A stretch of DNA of 64,000 bases from Limnomonas spitsbergensis (taxonomy: Eukaryota > Chlorophyta > Chlorophyceae > Chlamydomonadales), in the NCBI GenBank assembly GCA_037349105.1, contig JAYJMM010000114.1, positions 3,959,501 through 4,023,500 on the forward strand, read 5' to 3'. Each line of letters begins with the position of its first letter. Position 1 is the stretch's first letter. Under the pieces are notes generated by a model. It was given only the letters and a program-made list of their open reading frames with translations, made no database searches and was not told the DNA's origin. The position numbers and the translations under genes are program-made. This document shows, piece by piece, positions 1 through 11,600 of this stretch.

Positions 1-30
1 AAAGCTTTTCCCAGGGCTTGGGACAGAAAT

Positions 31-345
31 ACGGGGCATGCCCTGTATTGAAACACAGGGCATGCCCTAAATGGCTATATTGGAAAACAGGGCATGCCCT
101 ACATTGAAATACGGGGCATGCCCTATATTGAAACACAAGGCATGCCCTAAATGGCTATATTGGAAAACAGGGCATGCCCTACATTGAAATACGGGGCATG
201 CCCTATATTGAAACACAAGGCATGCCCTAAATTGCTATATTGGAAAACAGGGCATGCCCTACATTGAAGTACGGGGCATGCCCTATTTTGAAACACAAGG
301 CATGCCCTAAATGGCTACATTGGAAAACAGGGCATGCCCTTAAGT
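31..345. repeat. 80-bp tandem repeat with GGCATGCC palindromes
   Basis: Four copies with an exact 80-bp period start at about 31, 111, 191 and 271. Each holds three copies of the palindrome GGCATGCC about 26 bp apart, separated by AT-rich spacers such as TATATTGAAACACA. It probably lies inside an upstream intron of the CFAP20DC-like gene, because the first exon seen starts with a splice acceptor. Confidence 0.85.
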
Positions 346-672
346 GTTTCTCTCCCTGTTTCTCCCTCGGACGCTGAAATGCATGGCGCCTGGTACCACC
401 GTATTTATGTACCGCAAACCTTGGACCCTGCCTTGAATACTGAAACCCCTTGCGGTGAATCTTTGACCATCAATCTTGAACACTCAATCTTGAACATGTT
501 ACCGATACCCCGAAATCTAGGTTCGGAGCTCTGGACACGACATCCCGAACCCTAAATCATTGACCCTAAATAGCCCAAAATACTTAACCCCAAATCCTGA
601 ACCCTTGATCCAGAACCCTAAATCCTACAACCTGAACCCTAAAGCTCGTGCTGCGCACCCTGAACCTTGCAG
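346..672 (+). other. Intron end with degenerate CCCTAAA motifs
   Basis: No coding signal is seen. From about 540 to 650 there are many degenerate telomere-type motifs (CCCTAAA, CCCTGAA, CCTAAAT). It ends with the acceptor TTGCAG at 672. Confidence 0.6.
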
Positions 673-3600
673 GTGAACTCGTCTCTGGATTTCACGGCGT
701 CAGCTGGCGGGCCCGTCCGGATTGGGGACATCATGGCAGGGCCCGCGCCTGGCGGCGTCAGCGGCATCCGGGGCCCCCGGGGCCAGCAGCAGGCGCCCTC
801 AGTAGCGTCGCCCGCGGCCACGCTACTGACCAACATGTTCAGCCTGATGCAGAGCGTCATCCTCCCGGCGGGCACCAGAGACAGGTGCACCTCGTTTCGT
901 GTCTAGTGTTTATTTGGCACGAGAGACAGGTGCGTCTTGTTTAGGGTTGGGGTGGCACAAGAGACTGGTGCGTCTGGTTTAGGGTTTAGATGGCACGAGA
1001 GATTGGTGCGCCTCGTTAAGGGTTTAGGTGGCACGAGAGACAGGTGCGCCTCGTCACCAGTCCCCAGTCAATCGGGCCTGTCGGTTACCTCAAGCTAGTT
1101 TTCAGCGACTCCAGATGCACATCAGATTGCAACAGGAGTGCAACAGGGATGATCTGCAAGATCCACGTCATTTTAGATTTAGGCTGTGCAAAATCCAGGC
1201 TGTACAAGATCAACGTTGTGCAGGATCCAGGCTGTCAAAGCTGGACATATTCAGCCAGGCATCCTTTCTCTCCTACAGTTGCTGACCTTGCCCTAGCTGC
1301 CCCCCCCCAGCTTCTTGTCAGCTGCCCCCTCAGTACGAAGCCCTGCTCTCGCCGTCATCTCTTTCCAGGCAAATGATCCCCAAATTCTGAACACTGTCGA
1401 AATGGTAGGATGTCAGTGCTGTTCAGATCCTGCTGATCTCCGAGTCCAACTTCTTTCGACGCCCTCTGCCTCTTTCAAACGTCAGGTACTCCAACGAAAA
1501 GTCCGACAAGGCGGGCGGGAACATATCCTCCTCGTCCTCCGCCTCGACGACCCCGCAGCGCCAGGCGCCTCCGACCAACCAGCGCCCGACGGCCCCGCTC
1601 GCGTCCTCGCGGCCGCGGATGGGGTCGGACGGGCCGTCGTCCAGCGCAGCGGGGGCGTCCCCGTCCCGCAACACGGGATCGAACGCGGCGGCGCCAGCTG
1701 CAGGTAGGAGGGCGTCCCTCTGTTGAAGCCCGAATCGCATCTTCTGCCCCACGACCGACTGTCCTGTCCTCACTTAGGACCGAATTCTTACCTTTGACAT
1801 GAGTACTCAATGCGGCGTTACCGTACCGCGATGCATTTTACCAGAGGGCCGTGGTCCCCAGGGTCTGCAGGGTTTAAACCCTTAACCCTGCAACCACACA
1901 AAAAAGATTCTGGAAGATTCTGGAAACCTCTCACTTCAGGACGTAGGCCTTGCAATACCTAGGCCCTGCAACACCTAGGACTTGCAACACCTAGACTTTG
2001 CAACCTCTAGGCCTTGCAACACCTATGCTTTGCAACACCTAGGCCCTGCAGCACCTAGGCCTTGCAACACCTAGGCCTTGCAACACCTAGGCCTTGCAGC
2101 ACCTAGGCCTTGCAACACCTAGGCCTTGCAACACCTAGGCCTTGCAACACCTAGGCCTTGCAACACTAAGGCCTTGCAACACCTAGGCCTTGCCCCTGAG
2201 CTGAGTCGTCACGCGTTAACACGTGCAATTGTTATGCGTCCACGCTCGCTGCTCCTGCATGCTTGACGCTGTCTGTGCAGACGGAAGGGAAGACCTCCTG
2301 ATTAATCCTAATTAACCTTAACCCTGCCAGTAACTCCTAAGGGAGTGCGGAAACCTTTTTAGCTTTAGGACAGCGGTTAGTGTGTGCCCCCCTCCTCCGT
2401 CCCCCCCTCCCCCCTTAGCATTCACACCTCTTGCTTGACCGGACAACTGGCAGTGCCTGACATCTGCGCACGCACATGTTCCCCTGGCCTGTGGCAGGTG
2501 GGGCAAACGCCCCGATGAGGTGGCAGCCGGCATCGCCCTCGGCTGCTTCAAAAGGCATCGGGATGAGTCCCTCAAAGCCCGGGGCGCGCAAACTGCCGCC
2601 GCCAGAGCCCGGCAGGCCCGCCGCCGCCGCCGCCGGCTCCGCCGTCCACCTGCCGAGGGTCACATCGGCGACTGCGGCGGCGGCGGCAGCGACCTTGTGG
2701 GGTGGCCCAAGCACAAGACCACCAGCGCACCCGCCGGCAGCGTTGGCGGGAAGCAACACCGCAGGCGCTCCTGCTGGCAAGGCGGGCGGGCCGTCGCCCT
2801 CGGCCCCCAAGGCACCGGTGAGAGGCAGTGTTTAATTTTTCATGACTCAGCTACACGTCGCTGAACACTTTGGCCACTGGCCGGGCGTGCCCTTTGTGGC
2901 CAGCCTTGCTGCCTTGGCCACCAATCATAGGCCGTTTCAGGTTTGGTCCTAATCGGGCCTTTGGCGGCCGCGGGGCACCCAGCCGGCGTTGGTCTTGTGG
3001 CAACAACAAAAATGGACCATTGAGATGCTGCACGTGTTTTGTGTATCTAAGGCTGCAGGCTACTGCTGTACGGCAGCACAGCTGTGCCGCGGTCTCCGTG
3101 CTACTTTGTGTGTGTGTGTGTTGGAGCTATGCAGGAAAACTAGGCTTATCCTTGGGGAGAGGAATCCCCTTTTTTTCAATATAGATATGACTGTATAACA
3201 AGACCGTATGTGCTCACACCCCTGTGCTCACACCCCTGTTCTGCTCCCGCTGTACAGGCCCGCGGGGTTTCTCCCGTCAAGGCCCCCGGCCGCACGTCTC
3301 CAAACCTGCAGCGCCGGCAGCAGGCGTCTCCCACCAAGCCTGCAGCAGCAGCTCAGGCCACCGCCGCTGCTGCGGCCGCGAACGGGCCCGCCGCACCTAC
3401 AGGGGGCACCATGACCAAGGAGCAGCACCTGCGGAAACTGGCGCAGCGCCTGAGCGAGCCCCGGAAAGTAAGTATTCCCCCCTCCCCCCCCCTTGCACAC
3501 ACCCAACCGGGTTGAGTACCGTAGTTGGGCATGTATCCATGGTGAGGTCCTGTGGCTTTTAGGGGCTGACATTTCGATGGCTTTATGGCAAGGATCGTAC

Positions 3601-6600
3601 ACCGCGTGTGGCCTTCCTTGTCTGTTGGGCTGCGCACCAGACGACCCCTGGGGAACCCCTGCTGGGCGGCCACCGCCCAGCCTGTGGAGCCCAGCGGTGG
3701 CCGCCCTGCCTGTGGGGCCCAGCGGTGGCCGCCCAGCCTGTGGGGATGAAACCTGTATCGCTTCAGGGGGCCGCTGGATTGCCACCGCTGGGCTGATGTG
3801 GATCAAAGCATCAAACCTAGAACGGCCGGAGAAGCAGCAGGCACCTTGCTGCACCTGATCCCCCTGGCTGTAGGCGGTGATGTGGCTGAATCGTAGCCGA
3901 GGCTCTTCCTGAATGGAGCAGCTATGTGGCCTGGATGTGATCCTGTTTCATGCAATGCACCTGAGAGCAGCTGGGCTATAGGAGGTTTACAGGCCTGAGA
4001 GGAGCATGCTTAGAAACAAACAGAATCTTGATGGGGGAAATAGGAACAAAGAGGGAGAAAGAGTGAAAATAAAAAGAATCCAAAAGAAATACCGGTTAAG
4101 AAAATAATTAGAAAATTGAGACAGACACCCCTCGCGCTTCCCTCCTACGAGCCTTCTGCTGCTTCCCACACACTTGTACATAACGGTACTGCTCTTGTAC
4201 CGCAACAGAGCACTGCAGGCGGTACGACCGCGTCCGAGGTGGAGGAGGACACGTCGCTGAACACGTGGAACGGTTTCGGGATTGACGATGACGACGAGGT
4301 GCTGGCTTCGAGGCACTTCAGGCAGCAGGACGCCTTGCAGCAGCAGCCGGTGCGCTGCGTCAGCCCGGCGCCGCCTATGGGACAGTATGGGCTGAAATCG
4401 ATACGGACGACGAGGGTGAGTTTGAGCCGTGGGGTGGGGGGGGATTTTGAGGGTATTTCTGCTATAATTTAGCTACATCTTGGCCTATGGCTTAGGGGGG
4501 CTTGGTCTGCTTCAGGAGCCGGTACGCTGCGTCAGCCCGGCGCCGCCTCTGTGGAAGTATGGGCAGAAATCGATACGGACGACGAGGGTGAGTTTGACCG
4601 TGGGAGGGCAGTGAATGTTGTACACGTAGTCCCGGACCGTTAAATAACTTGCAGCTCGAGTTTGGACATTATTGTATGCCACGCCAGCAGTCAGCGCACC
4701 CCTCTCAATGAATATTTTACATGGATTAAAATGTGCAGTTGCACGGTACCGTTATGCGGTTATGTTGTCAACATGTTCGATGTTCCCCAACCTTGTTGCT
4801 TTTTGCCTCCCGTCAGGCGAGCAATGCGCTGCTGTTGGACGGGCTGGGCTCCCCGGTCCCCTCCGCAGTGGCAAGCCCGCCAATCCGGCGAGTCGGCGCC
4901 TCGTCCACGAACCACTCCTCGAACGGAGGCGCACACCAGCAGCAGCAGCCAGCAGCAGCCTCGAGGTTCGGGTGCAACGGCGCCGCAGCCCGCGGAGCGG
5001 CGGCTGCCAGCAACGGGTTCCACAATGGGTTCCATGCGGGCGGCGGCATGTACGGCGATGGTGGAGGCCGTGGCGGTGGTGGTGGGTATGGAGGTTATGG
5101 CCACGACGCGGATGAGGAGCTGCTGCTGGCGCCGCCCCGACGAGGCTACTCTCCGCCGGACTGCGACCAGGTGCGTTGGCGGAGGTGTTGGCGGTCCCGT
5201 GGGCTGATACCTGTCCGGTAAAGTACCGGTTTCTGAAACTGCCTGTTGGAAAGCAGCTGAGTTTGCCTTGGAATTATGGTGGCTCAAAATCGGCTACGCA
5301 AAACGGCCACCATAATCGAGGACCATGCTCGGCTCAGTCTTACTGTTCTGTGGTTCCATGGGCTAAAATACCTGACTGGTCGGTTTGCTTTTAGTTGGAC
5401 AAGGCTATCGGGCGGAATGCGTATGGCGTATGCGCGTTCCGTGTGCGCATTTACCCGATAGCCTTGGCTGAAAGGGCTAGGCAGTGGGAGAATGGTTGGG
5501 ACAGGGGAATCGAGAGTGCTGCAAACCTTGGGAAAGTTGAAACGTGGAAGCATGGGTCGACGCGTTATGCTTCCGGCTCTGAAGACAGGGCCATGCATCG
5601 TCTCCGCTTCCCATGGGCTGAAATCATCTAAATGTTTAGAAGTACAGTCAACCGTGCATGGCATAACACCGGACTGTCGATGGAGGAAGATGGCAGTACA
5701 TGAATCCGTGCATGGCAGGACATGGCAGGACATGAATCCGTGCATGGCAGGACATGGCAGGACATGAATCCGTGCATGGCAGGACATGGCAGGACATGAA
5801 TCCGTGCATGGCAGGACATGGCAGTACATGAATCCGTGCATGGCAGAACATGGCAGGACATGAATCCGTGCATGACAGGACATGGCTGTACATGAATCCG
5901 TGCATGGCAGGACATGGCAGGATATGAATCCGTGCATGGTAGGACATGGCAGGACATGAATCCGTGCATGGCAGGATATGAATCCGTGCATGGTAGGACA
6001 TGGCAGGACATGAATCCGTGCATGGCAGGACATGGCAGGACATGAATCCGTGCATGGTAGGACATGGCAGGACATGAATCCGTGCATGGCAGAACATGGC
6101 AGGACATGAATCCGTGCATGGCAGGACATGGCAGGATATGAATCCTTGCATGGCAGAACATGGCAGGACATGAATCCGTGCATGGCAGGACATGGCAGGA
6201 CATGAATCCGTGCCTGGCAGGACATGGCAGGACATGAATCCGTGCATGGCAGGACATGGCAGGACATGAATCCGTGCATGGCAGGACATGGCAGGACATG
6301 AATCCGTGCATGGCAGAACATGGCAGTACATGAATCCGTGCATGGCAGGACATGGCAGGACATGAATCCGTGCCTGGCAGGACATGGCAGGACATGAATC
6401 TGTGCATGGCAGGACATGGCAGTACATGAATCCGTGCATGGCAGGACATGGCAGTACATGAATCCGTGCATGGCAGGACATGGCAGGACATGAATCCGTG
6501 CATGGCAGGACATGGCAGGACATGAATCCGTGCATGGCAGGACATGGCAGGACATGAATCCGTGCATGGCAGGACATGGCAGGACATGAATCCGTGCCTG

Positions 6601-8572
6601 GCAGGACATGGCAGGACATGAATCCGTGCATGGCAGGACATGGCAGGACATGAATCCGTGCATGGCAGAACAGGGCACGCCGTAATGGCATGCGGCAGTA
6701 CATGGCATAATATGGCTGTACATGAAACTAACCATGGAAGTACTTGAGTCTGTACATGGCAGAACATAGTGGTACATCCATTTTACACGGCAGAATATGG
6801 CACAGACCTTTCAGGGTGCTTAGCTGAACAGTGTGGCCGGGTTCCCCACGGAGGTTCTGTAGACCTGATCGCTGCCGGTGTATTGGCCAGGCCTTTCAGG
6901 ATCTTCCACGACGTTCGACGCCACGTTTGATTGCATGGGATGTTTGTTTAAAAGGCGTGCGCCCGAGGGGGAGGGCAAGTGACTCTTCAACCCGATGAGG
7001 GAGCCAATAAGGAGCCTAGAAATCCCCAACGGATTTCTAGAGTGACACGGGGCATGCACAGAATTTGCTGGATGGTGTCTACAGGGGAGCCTGGCTGCCG
7101 GAAAGCAGTTACCAACGTGCTCACTCTTGTCAATCCCTCTTTCAGTCTGTTCCGCCTGATTGGTCCAGCATTGTGGAGCACACGCTTGTGAACAAATTGT
7201 TTGATCCCCGGCCCTTGACATTTCCGCCCTGTTTGCGATGTCTACACAAACACGATGCTTGGTCCAGCATTGCCTGCATGATGCCCCGGATAAGCCCTAA
7301 ACCCAAACCCTTGACCCTCATCAGGATGCTTGGTCCAGCATTGACCGCATGATGCCTCCCATGGACGTGTGGCACCACGATCAGCGCGCCTTCACACCGC
7401 CAGTGGTGCCGCCGTCAAAGGTCATGCAGCAGCAGCGGCTGGCGGCGGCTGCAGCGGCCGGGCCGCAACGCAACCCGCAGGTGTGTGTGCGTGTTGATGT
7501 TGTGTGTGCGGGCTTGTGTGTATGCATCATGCTGCCGGTGGTGCGGTGTCAATGGTGACGCAGCACCAGCGGCTGCTGGCGGCAGCTGGGCCGCTACGCA
7601 GCCTGCAGGTAGGTGTTGCTTCCGAGCCAGGCGGTGTTTGTGTCTGTGGGGGGATCACACCCAATTGCAGACAGGGTCTGTTTGGAGCCATGGGGGAGGA
7701 AGAGGTATAGGGGCCCGCCGCTATTTGAAGCTGGCTGTGTTGGGCCAACCAACGTTTGAATCATGCTGGTCGGCCTACCAACATTTTTGAATCAAGATGG
7801 TGGGCCCGCCACAGTTTGAATCAACATGGTGGGCCCACCAGGCCACCACCATCTGAATCGCAATTGTGGGCCCACCACAGTTTGAATCAAGATGGTGGGC
7901 CCCAAACTCCAGAGACGCTCCCTTTGGAGTTGGAGCGAAGAGCAGAAACTCGAGTCCTTCGTCTGCGGCAGAGAGCACACTGGCCCCGTGCCGAGGTCTG
8001 TGGGATCTTTCCGGATGTCAATTGTTGCCCTCCCCTTCCGGTGGCAGGTTTTTGAATTCAGGCGAGGCCTACATGGGTGGTGATGAGAGATCGATGCTCG
8101 ACCCCCTAGCTGCTGCTGCCGCTGCTGAACCCTCCCTCCTCCCTCGTCACAGATCGTGACCGCTCTTTTTTAATTTCTCTTTCCCCCACAGGTTGCTCTT
8201 CAAGTCTTCTCCCAATCTCTCTTTCCCCCACAGATTTTGACCTCTCTCTCCCCCCCCCCCCCTCTCCCCCCCGCAGTTTTCGACTGCTCTTTCCCTCCCC
8301 TCCCCCCTTAATTCCTACTGCTCTCCCCATTCTCCTCTCTCCCCATCCCCCTCTGATGTCGAGATGGGGGACCTTATTAATGACCGCTTTCGCGCTCCCC
8401 CCCCCTCCCCTCCTCTCTCACTCTCACCCCTTCCCCACCCTCTCTCTCACAGGTTTTGACCCTCGGAAAGGCCGGCCAGGGCGGTGAGGAGATGGTGGAC
8501 CTAGTTTACGACCCGGTGCTCAACTGCTACTACGACGTCAAGACCAACAAGTACTACGAGCTTAAGCACTGA
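673..8572 (+). CDS. CFAP20DC: CFAP20DC-like (C3orf67-type) ciliary protein, 3' portion of gene
   Basis: Eight core exons join in consistent phase: 673-884, 1486-1703, 2498-2817, 3258-3467, 4209-4415, 4817-5170, 7325-7480 and 8453-8572, giving 598 codons plus TGA. The C-terminus reads VLTLGKAGQGGEEMVDL and then YDPVLNCYYDVKTNKYYEL. This matches the conserved C-terminal motif of CFAP20DC (C3orf67), whose N-terminal CFAP20/DUF667 domain would be encoded upstream of the window. The exon before it holds a PPVVPP motif, as that family has shortly before its end. The middle is low-complexity (Ala, Pro, Ser, Gly, Gln) with a charged patch (MTKEQHLRKLAQRLSEPRK) near 3411-3467 and an acidic patch (IDDDDEV) near 4280. 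CFAP20-domain proteins are linked to cilia and centrioles; the precise role here is inferred. Introns are full of minisatellites and exon-edge copies. Family assignment rests mainly on the C-terminal motif. Confidence 0.65.
871..1055 (+). repeat. Tandem copies of exon 3' end plus splice donor (38-bp unit)
   Basis: The exon end at 871-884 (GGCACCAGAGACAG, then GTGCAC) is followed by four copies starting near 916, 954, 992 and 1030 (for example GGCACGAGAGACAG then GTGCGC). Spacing is 45, 38, 38 and 38 bp. The intronic part of the units carries TTTAGGGTTTAG. This is a small version of the 78-bp array at 36.9-61 kb. Confidence 0.8.
1945..2192 (+). repeat. 16-bp intronic tandem repeat
   Basis: About 15 copies of a 16-bp unit, CCTAGGCCTTGCAACA, with point variants. 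It lies in the intron between the exons at 1486-1703 and 2498-2817. Confidence 0.85.
3836..3905 (+). repeat. Dispersed intronic repeat, copy 1
   Basis: Contains the series TTGCTGCACC..., CTGTAGG..., TGTGGCTGAAT. Related copies lie in introns at 20.8, 23.2 and 63.1 kb. Upstream (3660-3750) sit copies of GTGGCCGCCCAGCCTGTGG, also echoed before the 63-kb copy (GGGCGGCCACCGC). Confidence 0.5.
4516..4587 (+). other. Tandemly duplicated 72-nt candidate mini-exon
   Basis: This is a copy of the last 24 codons of the exon at 4209-4415, with its own acceptor (TTCAG) and donor (GGTGAG). It is 72 nt, phase 0 at both ends, and has no stop. It would encode EPVRCVSPAPPLWKYGQ and then KSIRTTR, against QPVRCVSPAPPMGQYGL in the original. 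It could be an extra in-frame exon or be skipped without frame change. Confidence 0.55.
5693..6668 (+). repeat. 32-bp minisatellite in a CFAP20DC-like intron
   Basis: About 30 copies of a 32-bp unit made of AATCCGTG plus CATGGCAGGA twice plus CATG. Because 32 is not a multiple of three and the unit has no stop on the minus strand, long Cys/His-rich minus-strand frames appear; they are not genes. It lies between the exons ending at 5170 and starting at 7325. Confidence 0.9.
7254..7280 (+). repeat. Upstream copy of the 5' edge of the exon at 7325
   Basis: GATGCTTGGTCCAGCATTG occurs here and again at 7325 as the first 19 nt of the exon. This is another exon-edge duplication, 71 bp apart. Confidence 0.7.
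7564..7608 (+). other. Candidate 45-nt duplicated mini-exon
   Basis: This is a diverged copy of the 3' end of the exon at 7325-7480. It follows GACGCAG and ends CTGCAG before GTAGGT. It encodes HQRLLAAAGPLRSLQ in phase 0, against QQRLAAAAAAGPQRNPQ in the original. Homology extends upstream to about 7533. It may be a real optional exon or only a relic. Confidence 0.4.
7741..7908 (+). repeat. ~29-bp imperfect tandem repeat
   Basis: Six or so copies of TTTGAATCAAGATGGTGGGC followed by CCACCACAG, in the last intron of the CFAP20DC-like gene. Confidence 0.7.
8196..8452 (+). other. Long polypyrimidine intron end
   Basis: C/T-rich tract (CTCTCTCCCCC runs) ending in the acceptor CACAG at 8452, just before the terminal exon of the CFAP20DC-like gene. 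Runs of CCCCACAG near 8190 and 8230 look like extra copies of the acceptor region. Confidence 0.6.
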
Positions 8573-8725
8573 GCCCACGCTGAGCTCAGATGCACTGAAC
8601 GTCAAAACCAATACCAGTACCAGCTCAAGCTCTGAGCCCACACCAGGCACACATGCACTGAAGGCCATGACCAAGGAGGAATATATACGTGCTCAAGCTG
8701 AGCAGAGGCTGAGCACACACGCACT
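8534..8725 (+). repeat. Tandem copies of the stop-codon region (~64 bp)
   Basis: The segment from 8534 (GACGTCAAGACCAACAAGTA, running through the stop at 8570-8572) is repeated at 8598 and, more diverged, at 8661. Each copy keeps GAGCCCAC or GAGCACAC and GCACTGAA. The later copies lie in the 3' UTR. Confidence 0.7.
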
Positions 8726-10139
8726 GAGCGCACACATACGCTCTGAGCACGCATGCTATCAGCACACTCTGAGCAAGCAAGCGCCAAGTGTGCACCGAGA
8801 ATGCCGAATGTGCATCCGAAGGACACCGATCTTGCCGCAGTGCCGTGCTTGAACCTCGAGGACTCTTCTCCGCGTGTATCTTCCCCGCGTGTACCTTCTC
8901 CGCGTGTTGAGAGCCGCTGACGAGCGAGCCCCGCCGGAAGCGTCAGCGTCGCATGGCGCATGGAGCTACAGCCTGCATGCTGCACTGCATGGGCATGGCA
9001 GGGGAGCGAGGGACTTCATCCCTGTTGGGCTGTGATGGGGGGACCTCCTCGCCCCCTGTCCCATTCTCCGCACGCTCACTTTTCTTAAGTAGAAGGCATA
9101 ATGCTTGTGTTCACACTTTGGTGGTGCATCCACGTGTGTAGTTGCATGGCATCCTTTTTTATTAGTTTCGAGCGCAGCCTGCTCTGCCTGTTTTATCATA
9201 AAAGGGACAAATTGACAGGCGTGTCGTGACACCTGATCATAAGCATTGCTTCCTGTCATTACCTTGGATTGTTTGATCCTTTGTTGGGTAGGTGACCAAG
9301 CTTTTCGTTTTCCTAGCGTTGAGGAAGGTTGCAAGGCTTCCTGCAGTGCTCCCTTTGCTGGGGAAGATTGCAAATTTGCAATTCCTCCATCAGAGGTTCC
9401 AGTTTCGGGGAAGATTGCAATGCCTGCGTCCGAGTTTCCAGCTTTGGGGAAGGCTAGTTGTGGGCAATGCGGTGCTAGAAGCAAGTATGTTATCCTTGCA
9501 ATTGCTGTTTAAGTAGCCAGGGGGTCCGTGTTGATTCGGTGTCGACGATCAATGGCGTCACACTTTTAGTGAATCCCTTGGCCAAGGCGGGGCTTGTGGA
9601 ATTATCAGGTGTTTGGATGAATTGGTGATTGGCTTCACCGCAATTGCTGGTGAAATTGCCTGTGGGGCCATGCAGTGTTTTATTTGCGGAAATCTGGGCG
9701 GAAGAGATGAGGAAAAATGTTATCAACAGCTGATTTGATGGTGTGATCTTGGCGGGTGCTTTTGAAACATAGACCAGCTGCCGTAGTTAATGTTTTTCTC
9801 TTGAAAATAGAGGCATTTGGAATGAACCAACTCGCTGATTCTTCATTTTAGGCATACCGTACTGACGTTATGGATGGAATGATTAAATTCCGTTGTCCCT
9901 TGCTCACGACATACATTATATTTCTAGGGTTGGCTGAACGCACTCCTGTACGGTATATGTGTCCCTGTATTTTTAACATGCACGATGATTTGCTGGTCCT
10001 CCCTCCATGATGCTTTCCGAATCGTGCGCCGGGAGCTGAGTTAATTTCATGCACACTTGACCACGTCTGGCTGGCCACCACTGGTCCGATGGAAATCAAA
10101 TTGACCGACCGATGGTTGGTGGCCCAAACGGCAGGGCAA

Positions 10140-10761
10140 GGGCCCAGAGGTGTAACGTCATTGCCCCTTGGCTCTCAGGGCAGTGCATGACCCACCTAAG
10201 CTCCGCCCCGTGTGACCCGCTCCTCTACACACGCACACGCGCAGCACACAAACACGTGTTCTGACAGGATGACAGACACGCATACTAAAATGTGTCCACA
10301 CTCCACACCGTACTGACAGAATATTTCCTCGGGATAAACAGGGGACATGCCACGATGCGTGGCGTAATTTCACGTTCAGCCATTTCAGAATTAATGTGAT
10401 GGAGGACGCCAGTTCTTAATGTTTAGTGCTAGAGTTCAGGATGCTTCAGCTACAGTTTAGGATGCTTCAGCTACAGCCCAGAATGCTTCATCTACAGTTA
10501 AGGATGCTTAAGCTTCAGCACAGGATGCTTAAGCTACAGCACAGGATGCTTCAGAAGTAAGGTGACGGAGGACGCCTGCCATTCTTGTTGAGTGTTTTTC
10601 AAATCACCTTAAATTTACTTGCTGCTAGGTAGCAACCACTAGGCCGGCCGGCCGCTGGTCGGGTTGTACCGGCAGTAGTGAGATTTAGAGAGGCTGAAGC
10701 ACTCTAAAATTGACAGTGACACTTAAGTACGTTAAGTCAATGACGTTACACCTCTGGGCCC
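10140..10761. repeat. Segment bounded by inverted copies of a dispersed motif
   Basis: CCCAGAGGTGTAACGTCATT at 10143 and its reverse complement near 10739 form a perfect 24-bp inverted pair (10140-10163 and 10738-10761). It could be a 622-bp MITE. No target duplication is visible, and the motif also occurs singly at 27.9-29.3 kb. Confidence 0.45.
10430..10556 (+). repeat. ~20-bp tandem repeat
   Basis: Five to six copies of AGGATGCTTCAGCTACAG with variants. Confidence 0.7.
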
Positions 10762-11600
10762 TGCTCAAATAAGGCTCGACCGCGTGGGCGACTAACTAAA
10801 GAGTTGGGAGGAAAGGGTGGAAAGAAACACAGAAAGTGGCAGGACAAGGGGGAGAAAGTGGGAGGGACAAACAAGTGAAGGGACAAAACGAAAGGCTTGA
10901 AAATACAACATACAACGGAAGTTCCAACCTCTGAAAATGTCTACGCCTTAACGACATAGGCGTTACTTACTTGAGTACGTTAAGTCATAGCCCCTACGCA
11001 ACTGAGGCTACTGAGGCACAAACACGATATAACAACCCAGGTGGCAGGTGCCCTTGATAAGGCCCTCGTCGAAAGCTGAGAAAAGGAGGGTACACAATAG
11101 AAATGGAAAAGCAAATGATAAGCGCTTATCACGCCACCGCAACATGTGCACCGCACAAGCTAACCCGGTAAATGCACTGGCCACTGGGCAGTGGGCACAC
11201 ATTCCGAAACAAGCAAATACATCAATCTGACACCACACGTGTCAATGAGAGGGAGTAGAAAGAAGGAAAGAAAACTACGCCCCCCTAGGGGCGTGCGGCT
11301 TAAGGGAACAGCGCAGCTCGGGGCCGAAGCCACATCCGTGCCGTTACCATCAAACAGGAGTGAGGCTAGCTAGTAGCTAGTTAGGCTATTGCGGGTTACG
11401 TTTCCTGTTTGTAGTTATGTAGGCGTTGCTGCCTTCAGCACTGAAGTGTTCAATCTTCCTTTTAGCCTGTACTATGCTGTGCATGTATTTGACGGCCTGT
11501 ATGTGCATTTTGCGTCCGCATTTCTTTGCTTGGTACGGTGTGAGACCTAGTGTTTGCATTTGTGCCAGGGTGAGTTCCTTGTAGACTGTACCAGATGTGC

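Larger units (their letters stand above)
8726..11600. other. Intergenic region without a recognised gene
   Basis: Only short frames with no family resemblance are seen. It contains the small repeats listed separately, a stretch near 9300-9470 with repeated GGGGAAGATTGCAA, and from 10780 an A-rich segment. The (CTAG/TAGC)-rich stretch GGCTAGCTAGTAGCTAG near 11363 may be the 3' tail of the minus-strand LINE. Confidence 0.5.

Noticed and set aside
5284..6777. Minus-strand Cys/His-rich frames of 350-500 codons
   Set aside because: They are translations of a 32-bp minisatellite with no stop in any of three frames.
8966..9484. 172-codon minus-strand frame
   Set aside because: No motif, no splice context, and overlaps repeated GGGGAAGATTGCAA sequence. 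Not supported as a gene.
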